DNA from: Dehalococcoidia bacterium
Lineage (GTDB): Bacteria > Chloroflexota > Dehalococcoidia > Bin125
NCBI GenBank assembly: GCA_022826965.1
Contig: JAJDTU010000002.1
Location: forward strand, 124,001-188,000
Direction: 5' to 3'
Length of the DNA: 64,000 nucleotides
The notes beneath the pieces were generated by a model. It had not been told where the DNA came from and did no database searches. It was given only the letters and a program-made list of their open reading frames with translations. This document shows positions 8,001 through 16,602 of the stretch, piece by piece. The translations under genes were made by a program, and so were the position numbers. Position 1 is the first letter of the stretch. Each line of letters opens with the position of its first letter.

Positions 8001-9577
8001 CGCAACGCAGCCAACAGGAGTTCGAGTTCACGCAACGAGGACGGCGACTGGATGCCAGAGCGATGGCAAAAGTCATGCAGAGAATCGAAAAAATCATCGA
8101 AGGTTCCCCCCTTGAGTTCCCGAAGCGCATCGTCAATCACGCGCAACTGATCGTTGGTCGCAACCGTCGCATGGCGATGAGCGCTGGACCACGGATGATC
8201 GTGCTCCCGGTCGAGCATCGGGCCACCTTCGGCAATGTACCCACGCAGTTGTTCCACGAGCACATCGCGTCGCTGTGGATTCATTTCCTCCAAGTGGCGT
8301 CGACTCGTAATGCGGAATCTAGTGTGATACTGCCTTTCGATGCTGAGCAAGTCTCGATATATCTCGCTCAAGGAGAGCCCCCATGGCTCGCGTTTCCGGT
8401 GGAGCGCGTCCGTCGTCTGAGACAGTTCTTCACGAAGTCGACTCAGTTGGGTATGGGCGCTCTTAACATTAGGCGCTGCGGAGTGACGCGCCGTCTCGAG
8501 TGCTTTCGCCAACTGCTCCGCTGTTTGGCGGCGGCTGCGCACACCCTCATGCAAGTCAAGAACCAGGTCCTTTAGGCCAGCATTTTCCAACCGTGTGGTA
8601 ACCGCTTCGATCGCAGCGCGCTTCTCGGCCACGAACAGCGTGGATTTGCCTCTCGCTGTCAGTGTCGCGATCAGATTCGCAGTTGTCTGACTCTTACCGG
8701 TACCTGGTGGACCAACCACGACCAGATTGCGGCCATGCAGAGCGGTGTTGATTACTCGGCTCTGGGAACCGTCGGCGTCGAGAATGAGGAACTCGTCCTG
8801 CGGCGGCGGATCGTCCGGAATCGCGCCCGTTCCTTCACCGAAGCTGTCCGCAGGGACGCTCCGCAGATTGTCGCGAGCGGCAGGATCGCCGGTGAGAGCG
8901 GCGACGAGTTGATGTTGGCTAATGGCATCGTGCGCGCCTTGAAGGTCGCGGACCAGCGGAAGCTTGGCGTACGAGAATGTCCCCAGCACTACGCGATCGG
9001 CTATCTCAAGCTCAGGCACGTCTGTCGTCGCCCCCCGAAACAAGGCCAGCGCGTGGTCTATTCGCCCGCTATCAATTGCCTCTTGCAATGCACTTTCGTC
9101 GAACTCGACCTGGAACTCGCTACGCAGGTAATGGAACAGGCTCGGATTCATTTCCCAATCGTCGATACGTGAAAGCTCGAAATCGTCTCCCAGTCTGCCG
9201 AGCGCCCTGATTTCCACTGCGCTTAGAACGATTGGCGCAGCCGGCTCGCGGCCGGGCTTGTCCGACCAACTCGCGAAGAACCTGCCCAGGTAGAGCGTCC
9301 GGATACCCTGTTCCTCCTCGTGTTCGCGCGATTTCTGCCGAATTGCCCGGCCACGACGCATTATGCGGTCATCGTCCGGGACGGCGTCCGACAAACGAAC
9401 AGAGTCCCCGGCTAGCAATCTCTCGACGACGTTCTGGATGGCGTCTTCATTCGGGCGAAAGTCGATAGTGCCGCTGCGCTGCGGCTTGTAGAACAGCAGC
9501 CGGTTCCGCCCGCCAACATCGATCAACTCTTCGGCCCAACGCTCAACCGCGTTGGCGATGGCTTCGTTGTCCGGCAT
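5009..9577 (-). CDS. SF1 helicase-nuclease fusion (DUF4011-type N terminus)
   Basis: This 1522-residue protein has an N-terminal DUF4011-like segment (1-90), Walker A GPPGTGKSQ (289-297), a long largely helical insertion (about 350-850), a DEAS Walker B (1008-1011), GDPRQLPP (1032-1039), VQGDERD (1209-1215) and motif VI VAVTRAKRR (1249-1257), as in UPF1-like SF1 helicases. Residues 1305-1410 form a Vsr/DUF559-like nuclease domain with YWIDFA and AIEADGARYH as candidate metal and active-site residues, and 1455-1515 a small helical tail domain. Proteins of this build are frequent in defence islands. It starts 9 bp after the acyl-CoA dehydrogenase stop and ends 10 bp before the CoA-transferase start, with no clear ribosome binding site. 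Composition is lower in GC than its neighbours. Confidence 0.85.
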   Translation of the reverse strand: MPDNEAIANAVERWAEELIDVGGRNRLLFYKPQRSGTIDFRPNEDAIQNVVERLLAGDSVRLSDAVPDDDRIMRRGRAIRQKSREHEEEQGIRTLYLGRFFASWSDKPGREPAAPIVLSAVEIRALGRLGDDFELSRIDDWEMNPSLFHYLRSEFQVEFDESALQEAIDSGRIDHALALFRGATTDVPELEIADRVVLGTFSYAKLPLVRDLQGAHDAISQHQLVAALTGDPAARDNLRSVPADSFGEGTGAIPDDPPPQDEFLILDADGSQSRVINTALHGRNLVVVGPPGTGKSQTTANLIATLTARGKSTLFVAEKRAAIEAVTTRLENAGLKDLVLDLHEGVRSRRQTAEQLAKALETARHSAAPNVKSAHTQLSRLREELSQTTDALHRKREPWGLSLSEIYRDLLSIERQYHTRFRITSRRHLEEMNPQRRDVLVEQLRGYIAEGGPMLDREHDHPWSSAHRHATVATNDQLRVIDDALRELKGGTFDDFFDSLHDFCHRSGIQSPSSLRELELLLAALREYERVVQAFASELGIAGSLALSDAQHVLSTYSAYEDQRRRFREELGIATPRSLREVDSIIAARADYERTLAALSNEMGVELPDGMHTMVSLLEALNRFDVALEQLEPSVFDVDLESLIQDLQPIKRVGVLRLASTLFSKEYRRARSEAQALARDAEIDGRRLLDSIAQAHKALDAWREIMGAQPPPRSWRQRTQFQASLDRWRSITSEGPESLTETTAESFQAALAELRRLGPSETARVPHTAVERLRAAVQRWSEFGPDPNVAISGEAREELEERVQTLREHLATVGKATDLGNVDAIDVQEVVRTIDRLWSGRGSLGTLPQLHERRVMLAKWGFRRFLETAAADDWPASFAERAMRHSCLQSILDEISTSDANVNRFRGHFADHAVDSFCQSDREHIAIGSMRVRRAWAEGVIAARNAHPEQEESIVHQSKLRTRHKPMRQLVREAPDVLTRLKPCWAMSPLLVPQILPCEQLFDVIIFDEASQILPADAVPSLLRGRQAVIAGDPRQLPPTTFFTTTSDDYEEEEEEDTTTGPLTSDVESVLDAASVLMPGNSRTLNWHYRSVDERLIAFSNHHIYDGSLTTFPGLMRGDCVTHVEVPFSNESVASGGSNSAEVQQVVDLILEHAEQRPNESLGVIAFGLRHAHRIEETLRLARADRPELDGFFGEDREEPFFVKNLERVQGDERDAIILAVGYGRSDSGRMRYNFGPLNREGGYRRLNVAVTRAKRRMTIVSAFSAADMDPDRLRSQGPQMLRDYIAYAASAGRDLGAARRDAEPLNPFEIDIKQRLEEAGIPLQAQYGASGYWIDFAAMHPDQPGRPVLAIEADGARYHSAINARERDRLRQEHLERLGWRFCRIWSTEWFRNPEAETERVVRAWKSAVAKADADEPQPAERQTSSGPAEKPYSISQRLPNRRRSCPHVDIPGRPIVEYSDRQLDDIVQWAQSDGLLHTNDELIRDIAQEMGYSRVGSRIRDHIERAITRVNRRPQIRRRS

Positions 9578-9586
9578 GAGTGAATG

Positions 9587-10795
9587 CTAGGCCCGAGGCA
9601 ATCCCAGGCCGCGCGTCGCGATCACATTGCGCTGCACCTCGCTGGTGCCGCCTCGGATCGTGGCCGGGACCATGCCGACGTAGTTCCTCGTGAACGTGCT
9701 CGCGGGCGGCGAGTCGCTCCAGGTCTGCGCATGCAGGCCGAAGACCTTGGTCGCGGTCAGCGCCAGACGCTGACTCAGCTCCGAGGCGAACAGCTTCGCC
9801 GTTGATGCCTCATAGTTCGGCACCAGCCCGGCCGATTGCATCGAGATGATGCGGAAGCTGAACTGGTAGAGCGTCTCGGTCTCGACGTAGCGGTCGACGA
9901 TCTCCTGGCGCAGCTCCGGCGTGACCCGCTCGCGTGCGCCCTGATCGTTGTTCTGGATGTGCGTAATCAGCTGCCGCAGCTGGCGTCGAGCGGCGACAGC
10001 GCCGCCGATGTTGGAGCGCTCGAAGTCGAGCAACGTCATGCCGACGTACCAACCGCGATTGAGTTCGCCGACGAGATTGCTCGCGGGTACACGGACATCT
10101 TCGAAGAAGACCTCGTTGAAGTAATGGTCTCCGTTGATGTTGATCAACGGCCGGACAGTGATCCCCGGCGTCTTGATGTCGTCAATCATCACGAACGAAA
10201 TGCCGCGATGCTTGGGCGCGTCGGGATCGGTGCGGACGAGCGCGAACATAGCGTCCGCAGTGTGCGCAGCCGAGGTCCAGATCTTCTGACCGTTGATGAT
10301 GAAATCGTCACCGTCGCGCACGGCGCGCGTGGTCAGCGAGGCGAGATCGGAGCCGGAGCCGGGCTCGCTATAGCCCTGCGCCCACGTGACATCGCCGTCG
10401 AGAATCGGCGGCAGGTACTTGTCCTTCTGCTCGTCCGACCCGTGAACGATGAGCGTCGGGCCAAGCATATGAACGCCGGATCCGCCCACTGCGGGCGCGC
10501 CCGCTTCCGCGACTTCCTGGTTGAAGATGAACTGCTCCATGGCAGTCAGACCACCGCCGCCGTATTCGGCGGGCCAATGCGGAGCAACCCAGTGCCGCTC
10601 GGCGAGCGCGGTATGCCAGTCGACCGCCGCCTGCAATGCGACCGAGTCGTCCGACTTGCGGTCGTTCTCCCAGGCGCGCTCCGGCATCGCACCGCGCGCC
10701 GCGAAGTCTCGGTAGCGCTGCGGCAACCGCTGACCAATCAGTGTCGCCACTTCACTGCGAAAGGCGGCCTGCTCAGGCGTGTCGCGCCAATCCAT
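9587..10795 (-). CDS. Acyl-CoA dehydrogenase
   Basis: This 402-residue flavoenzyme oxidises acyl-CoA to the 2-enoyl-CoA. Visible are the N-terminal helical domain, the FAD/substrate strand region with QGYSEPGSGSDLASL and IINGQKIWTSAA, and the C-terminal GGTSEVQRNVIA that binds FAD at the dimer interface. At the place of the classical medium-chain catalytic Glu (YEGT) the sequence has Gly (RGGT), as in many FadE-type members, so the base is not assigned. ATG 10795 follows GGAGG by 5 bp. It lies 43 bp after the GPP34 gene and is followed closely by the helicase and CoA-transferase genes. Acyl chain specificity is unknown. Confidence 0.93.
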   Translation of the reverse strand: MDWRDTPEQAAFRSEVATLIGQRLPQRYRDFAARGAMPERAWENDRKSDDSVALQAAVDWHTALAERHWVAPHWPAEYGGGGLTAMEQFIFNQEVAEAGAPAVGGSGVHMLGPTLIVHGSDEQKDKYLPPILDGDVTWAQGYSEPGSGSDLASLTTRAVRDGDDFIINGQKIWTSAAHTADAMFALVRTDPDAPKHRGISFVMIDDIKTPGITVRPLININGDHYFNEVFFEDVRVPASNLVGELNRGWYVGMTLLDFERSNIGGAVAARRQLRQLITHIQNNDQGARERVTPELRQEIVDRYVETETLYQFSFRIISMQSAGLVPNYEASTAKLFASELSQRLALTATKVFGLHAQTWSDSPPASTFTRNYVGMVPATIRGGTSEVQRNVIATRGLGLPRA

Positions 10796-10838
10796 GGCGG
10801 CCTCCAGTGCGGATTCGTGGTGATCGGGCGGCCGGCGA

Positions 10839-11489
10839 CTAGAGGCCAGGTACCGCCAGAGCGACGGCGGCCTGGATCTCGTCGAGCGTGCGGTTGACGC
10901 TCATGCCAATCAGGTCCATTCTGGCCAACTGCTCAATTCGCGCCTCCACACGGTCGAGGTACTCGCGCGGCAGCAGCAACTCGAGCAGTCGGCTCGCCCG
11001 TGCGAGGCCGATCAGGGCGACCGTTTCCGGGTCGGGGATCTCATCAGAGAGCAGCGTGTCAATCAGCTTGCGCTGCACGTCCCGGACGACCTGGGGATCG
11101 GTCGGTGGGAACTTCTCCGACTTGAGCACGATCAGGCGTCGCCCGGCCTCGCGCTGGATAATCCGGCGGTCCGTCAGGTCTTCGATGATCTGCTGACGCA
11201 GGACCAGCGCGTAACGTGCGATCTCCGAGATCCAGTACGAGATCGGTTGGTTTGGCGGGCCGGAATTGATCTGATGCAGCACGCTGTCAAGTAGCGGGTT
11301 GCCGGTCCCGTCGGCCGAGATGATGAACAGGCGATTGGGGTCGGTGTCGATCCGATTCAGGAATGACAGGTCGAGCAACGAAGCACCGGCGATCGCGTAG
11401 TCCAGGCGGCCATCGTAGGGTCGGTCAAGCACGCCGTCCTCGCCCAGTCCCAACAAGACGATCTGGTCGCTGATCGATAGTTCTGCCAT
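10839..11489 (-). CDS. GPP34/GOLPH3-family phosphoprotein
   Basis: The 216-residue product begins AELSISDQIVLLGLGEDG and continues with a DYAIAGASLLDLSFLNRI helix, the hallmark of the GPP34 (GOLPH3-like) family. Eukaryotic GOLPH3 binds phosphatidylinositol-4-phosphate; the bacterial members, common in Actinobacteria and Chloroflexota, are uncharacterised. ATG 11489 is preferred over an adjacent GTG (11492) because GGGG lies 6 bp upstream. It precedes the acyl-CoA dehydrogenase by 43 bp. A membrane-associated or lipid-related role is plausible but not shown. Confidence 0.82.
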   Translation of the reverse strand: MAELSISDQIVLLGLGEDGVLDRPYDGRLDYAIAGASLLDLSFLNRIDTDPNRLFIISADGTGNPLLDSVLHQINSGPPNQPISYWISEIARYALVLRQQIIEDLTDRRIIQREAGRRLIVLKSEKFPPTDPQVVRDVQRKLIDTLLSDEIPDPETVALIGLARASRLLELLLPREYLDRVEARIEQLARMDLIGMSVNRTLDEIQAAVALAVPGL

Positions 11490-11626
11490 CACTGTCCCCT
11501 TTGTCTCTGGAGCCGACTAGGCAACGCATCGGTGTGAGCCGGCATTGCTCATAGGGCAATCCTAACGGACACCCTGCGACGGCTATGTCGCGCGTTGACC
11601 AGTCGGAGCTTTAGACCCGGTCTCGA

Positions 11627-11641
11627 TCGTCAAGTTGACGA
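11627..11641. promoter_or_regulatory. Perfect 15-bp dyad upstream of GPP34 gene
   Basis: TCGTCAA and TTGACGA flank a single central base, between the end of the permease operon and the GPP34 gene. Flanking CCGGTC/GACCGG words extend the symmetry. It could be an operator for the GPP34-acyl-CoA run or part of a terminator; there is no T tract. Confidence 0.35.
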
Positions 11642-11663
11642 CCGGCGCAGATCCGCGAGCCAT

Positions 11664-12896
11664 CTAGCGGCTGCCCCGCAATCGCGGGTCGAGCACGTCG
11701 CGTAGGGCGTCGCCCAGCACGTTGAAGCCGAACACGAGCGATGTCAATGCCAAGCCGGCCCAGAGCGACGTCCAGGGCGAGTAGACGATGAACTGGCGGC
11801 CGTCGGCGATCATCTTGCCCCAGGAGACGTCGAGCGTGCCCAGGCCGAGGAAGCTGAGCGCCGCTTCAGCCAGAATGAACGCGCCAATGGTGATCGAGAA
11901 AATCACGATCAGCGGCGCGAAGAGGTTGGGCAGAATGTGAAAGATCATGATCCGAATCGATGATGCACCGATCGTTCGAGCAGCTTCCACATACGGCATC
12001 TCGCGAATCTGAATGACGCTCCCGCGCACAATGCGGTTCGTAGGCGCGATGCCGAGCACCGACAGCGCGAGCGTCACCCACAGTGCGGACGGATCAGTCA
12101 GTGATGCGATCAGCAGCAGGAACACGATCGGCGGATACGACTGAATCGCGTCCATGATTCGGTTCACCGTCAGATCGACGGTCCCGCCCAGGGAACCAGC
12201 CACGAGTCCGATGATCGTGCCGACGCCGACGCCGATCAATGTCGCGAAGAAACCGATGTATAGAGAGAGCCTCGCCCCCTCGGTTACGCGGGAGAAGAGA
12301 TCGTGACCAGCTCGATCAGTGCCAAGCCAATGCTTGCTCGATGGTCCCTGCAGTGAGGCTGCGGTCAGCGGGTTGTCGGTGCCGGTGGCGAGCAACGCAT
12401 CGATGTCGTGAATTGTGCCGCCACGAATCTCAATCTGTTCCTCGTCGATCAATCTCTCGAGCAGGGTGCCGGCCTCGATGTGCTGGAGCGCGTAACCGAC
12501 CATCTCATGTGCGACGCCCTGATCGATGGCCGCCGATCCGTAAATCTCGGGGTCGGAGACAAGCTCGCGTAGCTCTCCATCCGAAACGTCCTCGGCCAGA
12601 CCGTCCAACGCATTGGCGAGCTTGTCATCCGCATAGGTCACGGAAGCGATCTCGAATACGTCTCGCGAGTCGTAGCGGCCGATCCCCATCCAGCCGCCTC
12701 CATCGCCAACGGTGCCGACCGCGATGACGCTCCAGAGGAACACCAGCAACACGCCGGCCGCGCCGAGCCGCTTTTGACTCATGAAGTCGGCGAACCAGCG
12801 GAGACTGCCACGGAGTCCACCGGACTCGTCAACCCGTAGACCCTGCGTCGCCGCGAACTCCTCAATGGTTCCGGCGTCGGCCGATGGCTCGCTCAT
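11664..12896 (-). CDS. DppC-like ABC permease with extended outer loop (unit 1)
   Basis: This 410-residue permease belongs to the dipeptide/nickel BPD family. TM1 is at about 46-64, and the canonical DppC entry SLQGPSSKHWLGTDRAGHD comes only at about 181-199, so an insertion of roughly 115 mainly helical residues (66-180) separates them. Ordinary DppC proteins are near 290-300 residues. The EAA loop (EMPYVEAARTIGAS, followed by ILPN) that contacts the ATPase is intact. It follows the DppB-like gene by 18 bp. The paralogue at 16695 has the same enlarged architecture. By topology of the family the insertion faces the outside, near the binding protein. Confidence 0.9.
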   Translation of the reverse strand: MSEPSADAGTIEEFAATQGLRVDESGGLRGSLRWFADFMSQKRLGAAGVLLVFLWSVIAVGTVGDGGGWMGIGRYDSRDVFEIASVTYADDKLANALDGLAEDVSDGELRELVSDPEIYGSAAIDQGVAHEMVGYALQHIEAGTLLERLIDEEQIEIRGGTIHDIDALLATGTDNPLTAASLQGPSSKHWLGTDRAGHDLFSRVTEGARLSLYIGFFATLIGVGVGTIIGLVAGSLGGTVDLTVNRIMDAIQSYPPIVFLLLIASLTDPSALWVTLALSVLGIAPTNRIVRGSVIQIREMPYVEAARTIGASSIRIMIFHILPNLFAPLIVIFSITIGAFILAEAALSFLGLGTLDVSWGKMIADGRQFIVYSPWTSLWAGLALTSLVFGFNVLGDALRDVLDPRLRGSR

Positions 12897-12914
12897 GGTG
12901 ACGTTCCAGCCGCG

Positions 12915-14396
12915 CTATGCATAGCGGATGCGCGGATCAATGAGCGCATAACTGATGTCGATGATGATGTTGACGACGATCACGAACAGGGCGAGGAAGA
13001 AGACCATCGTCGCAATCACCGGCGTATCGGCCTGGTAGATGCGCTGCAGCAGGGCCAGGCCAACACCGGGAATGTTGAACAGGACCTCGAGGATGATGTT
13101 GCCGCCAACCAGGGCAGCAACCTGCAGTCCGAAGACACTGAGCACCGGCACCAGGGCATTGCGGAAGGCGTGTCGCCGAATGACCTGGCGTTCGCGAAGC
13201 CCTTTCGACCACGCGGTGCGCACGTAGTCCTGGCGCAACACCTCAAGCAGTTCAGAGCGGGTGATGCGCATGAGTCCGGCTCCGGCGGCGATGCCGCCGG
13301 CCACCGCAGGAATGGTGTACAGGGCGAAGAATCCCGGCACCGAGGTAAAGATGCTCCGGGCCTCCTCCTCAGCCAGAGGAATCGACCATAGGCCGCCTTC
13401 GAAGAGAGAGCCCGGCGAGACGACGAAGATCAGCATGGTTGCGACCCAGAACGAGGGCGCCGCGAGAGCGAAGATGGCAAAGCCCCGCAGCAGGTAGTCG
13501 GGCAGTCGGTCCTGGCGCATGGCCGAGAACACGCCAACCGGCAGCGCCACCACAATGGCCACGATCAGGGCATACACATTGAGGTGGAGCGTGCGCGGGA
13601 GCGTGCGCAGGAAGATATCCATCGATGGTTCGTTCGTCTGGAAGGACGGCCGGAACTTGAGCCGAATCGTGTCCCAGATGAACTCCACGTACTGGATCCC
13701 GAGCGCCTTGTCGAGCCCGAGTCGATGCTTGACCGACGACTCAGTGATTTCCCGCGTGGGCGCGATGATCGTCGATCCCGGCAGCAACGGCGTGTCTGCG
13801 GTCAGTTCGCCGTCCGGGTTCGACGGCGTGCCGACCAGGTTGACATTGAGATAGTCCTCAGGGCTCACCCGGTTGACGTGAGCGAGCTCGGTGATTGTCG
13901 TACTGTCTCGCAGTTTCAGGTTGCTTCCGGCGGGAGCGAACGGCTGCCCGGCGAAGGTGGGGAAGTCGACCGCTGGGTTGCGCTCCATCAGCAAGGCGAT
14001 GCCCTGATCGACATCCTCGGGACGCGCCAGTCGCTCCTGTCTGGCGATCACGGACAACAACTGGCCGTCGATGACGATGATGCTGGAGCCGGGAATTAGC
14101 TCACTGTCGCGCGTTATCCGTGGATTCAGAGCGAGAATCTCATCCGGGCCCACGCCGTAAAAGAGCGCCAGGGAGTCGACACTGTCACCAGCCACCACGC
14201 GATGAAGCGTTCGCTCAATCTCGATCTCGCCGATGATGTCTGCGGGTTGCGTCGTCGCTCCCGAGGCTTCGAGATTGGAGAGTTTGATGGTGACGTAGTC
14301 ACCGGGCAGTAGGTTCACTCCCAGGAAGAGCAGCGAGATGACCAACCACAGGGTCGGTATCACCAGCAAGAGGCGACGAATCAGATACTTCTGCAT
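12915..14396 (-). CDS. DppB-like ABC permease with inserted LysM domain (unit 1)
   Basis: The protein has 493 residues; ATG 14396 has GGAG 6 bp upstream. TM1 (about 9-29) and PGDYVTIKLS start like DppB, but the normal loop text LGLDKALGIQYVEFIWDT only appears at about 227. Between them lies an inserted region of about 180 residues with a LysM-like repeat (64-109: HRVVAGDSVDSLALFYGV, then ILALNPRI and PGSSIIVI) and a weaker second one (157-212). Typical DppB has 305-340 residues. The EAA loop (RQDYVRTAWSKGLRER) is normal. LysM domains bind GlcNAc-containing glycans such as peptidoglycan; here they would sit on the outer face. It is preceded by a strong hairpin and the binding-protein gene at 14511. 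Confidence 0.9.
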   Translation of the reverse strand: MQKYLIRRLLLVIPTLWLVISLLFLGVNLLPGDYVTIKLSNLEASGATTQPADIIGEIEIERTLHRVVAGDSVDSLALFYGVGPDEILALNPRITRDSELIPGSSIIVIDGQLLSVIARQERLARPEDVDQGIALLMERNPAVDFPTFAGQPFAPAGSNLKLRDSTTITELAHVNRVSPEDYLNVNLVGTPSNPDGELTADTPLLPGSTIIAPTREITESSVKHRLGLDKALGIQYVEFIWDTIRLKFRPSFQTNEPSMDIFLRTLPRTLHLNVYALIVAIVVALPVGVFSAMRQDRLPDYLLRGFAIFALAAPSFWVATMLIFVVSPGSLFEGGLWSIPLAEEEARSIFTSVPGFFALYTIPAVAGGIAAGAGLMRITRSELLEVLRQDYVRTAWSKGLRERQVIRRHAFRNALVPVLSVFGLQVAALVGGNIILEVLFNIPGVGLALLQRIYQADTPVIATMVFFLALFVIVVNIIIDISYALIDPRIRYA

Positions 14397-14448
14397 CTTG
14401 CGCTCCGGACGCAACAGGCGGCGGGGGCGGCAGTGCCCTGCAGCGAAC

Positions 14449-14483
14449 GCGGGGTTCCGCTCTCAGGTTGAGCGAAACCCCGC
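14449..14483 (-). promoter_or_regulatory. Strong intercistronic stem-loop between binding protein and permease genes
   Basis: On the minus strand GCGGGGTTTCGCTC pairs with GAGCGGAACCCCGC (14 bp with one G-T pair, 7-nt loop). It lies in the 114-bp gap after the 14511 lipoprotein gene and before the permease start. There is no T run, so it looks more like an mRNA-stabilising or partial-termination element (compare malE-malF) than a full terminator. Confidence 0.65.
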
Positions 14484-14510
14484 GGCCGTGTTGCCTCGAG
14501 CCCCGGCAGC

Positions 14511-16553
14511 CTATGCCTGGAACTGCGGGTGTGTCGTGTCGAGCCAGGTCTCGTCGTGGTTGTGCGAGTCGTGCGCGAACTGCCAGGTGTCCTCATCGCG
14601 GTTGACGTAGGGCCACCAGATGGTCGGCACAACACCGTTCATCACGCCGAACCAGCTGAAGATGCCGTCCAGACCGTGATCGCTGTTCGGGTAGCCGCCG
14701 CCTTCGTCCACGCCGAGTCCGATCCGCTGCACGTTGCGCGCCATGTCGCGACGCTTCTCCGTGTCGAGCGTGACTGTCATCTCGTCGATGATGTCTTCGA
14801 CCGGCTGGTAGTTGTACTGCGTCACGTTGGAGGCGCCGCCACGCTTGAGCGCGAGACCGAACTGCGCCGTCGGGTCGAGGTCGGCCGGCGGGTTGGTCCA
14901 GGTCGGCGCGCGGCCGGGGAACGTCTTGTTGTCGAAGCGGTCCTGCATCACCGTGTAGGGCTGCAGGTCTAGTTCGACGTTGAATCCCACCGCTTCGCGG
15001 TACATGTTGCGCGTGGTCTCGGAGATGCCGGGGTAGGTCGTCTCCCAGATGTCCGGAATGTAGATCGTCACCGAGCGGCTGGTGTCGAAGCCGGAAGCGT
15101 CGATCAGCTCTCGGCAGAGTTGGATGTCGGCTTCGCGGTCGATCCGGTAGCCGGGGAAGCTGCGCAGCTCGTCTGCCGGGATTGTCCAGTAGGTCGAGAA
15201 CCAGGGGCAGTAATGAGTGCCGGACGGCTTCGCGGCGCCGAGATAGACGGCGTCGATCAACAGGTCACGGTCTACCGCGACATGCATCGCGTAGGCGAAG
15301 CGACGATCGAGATACGGGTTGCCCTGTCCATCGGAACCTTCCCAACCCGGTTCGTAGGTTCCGGTGACCGTGACGATCGTGTATCCAAATGCGCCTTCGG
15401 CAACCGGATGCTCGGGGAAGTCGGCGGTCAGCTCCTCAACCTGCACTGACGACAGCGGAAAACCGCCGATATCAATCTGCTGTCCTCGATAGGCGGCGTC
15501 AACAGCGGTCGGGTCGGTCAGGTTGACGAAATCGACAGCGTCCGGATACGGCAACTGCTGCCCGTCGGCGCCGTTCTTCCAATAGTTCGGGTTGCGCTCG
15601 AGGTAGATGCCAATGTCGGGGTCATAGCTGATCGGGAAGAACGGACCCGAGCCGGATGAGAGCTCGACGTTGGCTGTTTCATCACGCCAGCGGCTGCCGA
15701 ACTCCTGTATGCCTTCGGGCGAGGTAATCCAGGAGAACGGCCGGAGGATCGTGCCACCCAGATAGGTGGAGTCGGGACCGTCCGTCTTAGCGATGAAGGT
15801 CTGCTCGTCCGGTGATTCCTTCGACACGGTCTTGCGGAAGGCGTCCTGACCGCGGAAACGGGCGTCCGGATTGCCGTCGGCATCGAGCGCGGCGATCTGA
15901 CGATCGAAGTTGATGTCGATGTCCTGCGCGGTGACCATTCGGCCGCCCTCGGTCGGGTACCGATCCCACCAACTCGCACCTCTGTCGATGTTGAAGATGT
16001 ACGTCTCTCCGTCGGGCTGCTCCGGTAGGGAGGAGATATCCGACTCCATGATCCCCTTCTCTTTGTTCGCCCAGCGGATGAGGTAGTTCATGTAGAACCC
16101 CATCCAGTAGGTGGTGGGACCAAAGACGCCACGATGCGGGTCGAAGAAATCGTGGGTCGCGGCCGGGGTGGAAAACTTCAGGGTGCCGCCGTACGTACGT
16201 AGCGGAGCCGCCTCCTCCTGCTGCTGTTGTTGCTGTGCCTGCGCGACAGCCTGCTGTTCCTGCTGCTCGGCCTGCTGAGCGGCCTGGTCGGCCTGTTGGG
16301 GCTGCTGCTCCTGCTGCATGGCCTGCTGCTGTTGCTGCTGCATGGCCTGCTGCTGTTGCTGCATCGCCTGCTGTTGCTGTTGCTGCTGCTGCCGGGTCTG
16401 AGCGACGGCCTGTCCGTCGTCATCGTCATCGTCACCGCAGCCGACCAGTGCTAGACCAGCCGCGCCAACGCCAGCTCGGCCTGATGCTCGCAAGAGGGCA
16501 CGCCGACTCATACGATTGCGCTTCATGCGCTGCCAGTAGTTGCGATCGCTCAT
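14511..16553 (-). CDS. Family 5 extracellular solute-binding protein, Gln-rich Tat lipoprotein (SBP a)
   Basis: This 680-residue binding protein starts at ATG 16553 (AAAGGAG upstream). The N terminus has a twin-arginine motif SRRALLRAS (16-24), a short hydrophobic stretch and a lipobox ending LVGC39, so it is likely exported folded and lipid-anchored. Six Asp follow (41-46), then an extraordinary Gln-rich segment (52-112, with AMQQQQ repeats), then the SBP_bac_5 fold from about 121 (FSTPAATHDFFDPH). It probably captures peptides or similar oligomers for the permeases at 12915-14396 and 11664-12896. It carries its own -10-like box. The ligand is unknown. Confidence 0.92.
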   Translation of the reverse strand: MSDRNYWQRMKRNRMSRRALLRASGRAGVGAAGLALVGCGDDDDDDGQAVAQTRQQQQQQQQAMQQQQQAMQQQQQQAMQQEQQPQQADQAAQQAEQQEQQAVAQAQQQQQQEEAAPLRTYGGTLKFSTPAATHDFFDPHRGVFGPTTYWMGFYMNYLIRWANKEKGIMESDISSLPEQPDGETYIFNIDRGASWWDRYPTEGGRMVTAQDIDINFDRQIAALDADGNPDARFRGQDAFRKTVSKESPDEQTFIAKTDGPDSTYLGGTILRPFSWITSPEGIQEFGSRWRDETANVELSSGSGPFFPISYDPDIGIYLERNPNYWKNGADGQQLPYPDAVDFVNLTDPTAVDAAYRGQQIDIGGFPLSSVQVEELTADFPEHPVAEGAFGYTIVTVTGTYEPGWEGSDGQGNPYLDRRFAYAMHVAVDRDLLIDAVYLGAAKPSGTHYCPWFSTYWTIPADELRSFPGYRIDREADIQLCRELIDASGFDTSRSVTIYIPDIWETTYPGISETTRNMYREAVGFNVELDLQPYTVMQDRFDNKTFPGRAPTWTNPPADLDPTAQFGLALKRGGASNVTQYNYQPVEDIIDEMTVTLDTEKRRDMARNVQRIGLGVDEGGGYPNSDHGLDGIFSWFGVMNGVVPTIWWPYVNRDEDTWQFAHDSHNHDETWLDTTHPQFQA

Positions 16554-16602
16554 CGGTCTCACTCCTTTTCAGCGCTTCTGGAGATGCGCCGATAGTTGGG
16601 CA

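Noticed and set aside
16220-16400. CAG/CTG trinucleotide microsatellite
   Set aside because: CAG and CAA codons are mixed and interrupted by Ala-Met units, so it is a coding bias and not a pure slippage repeat.
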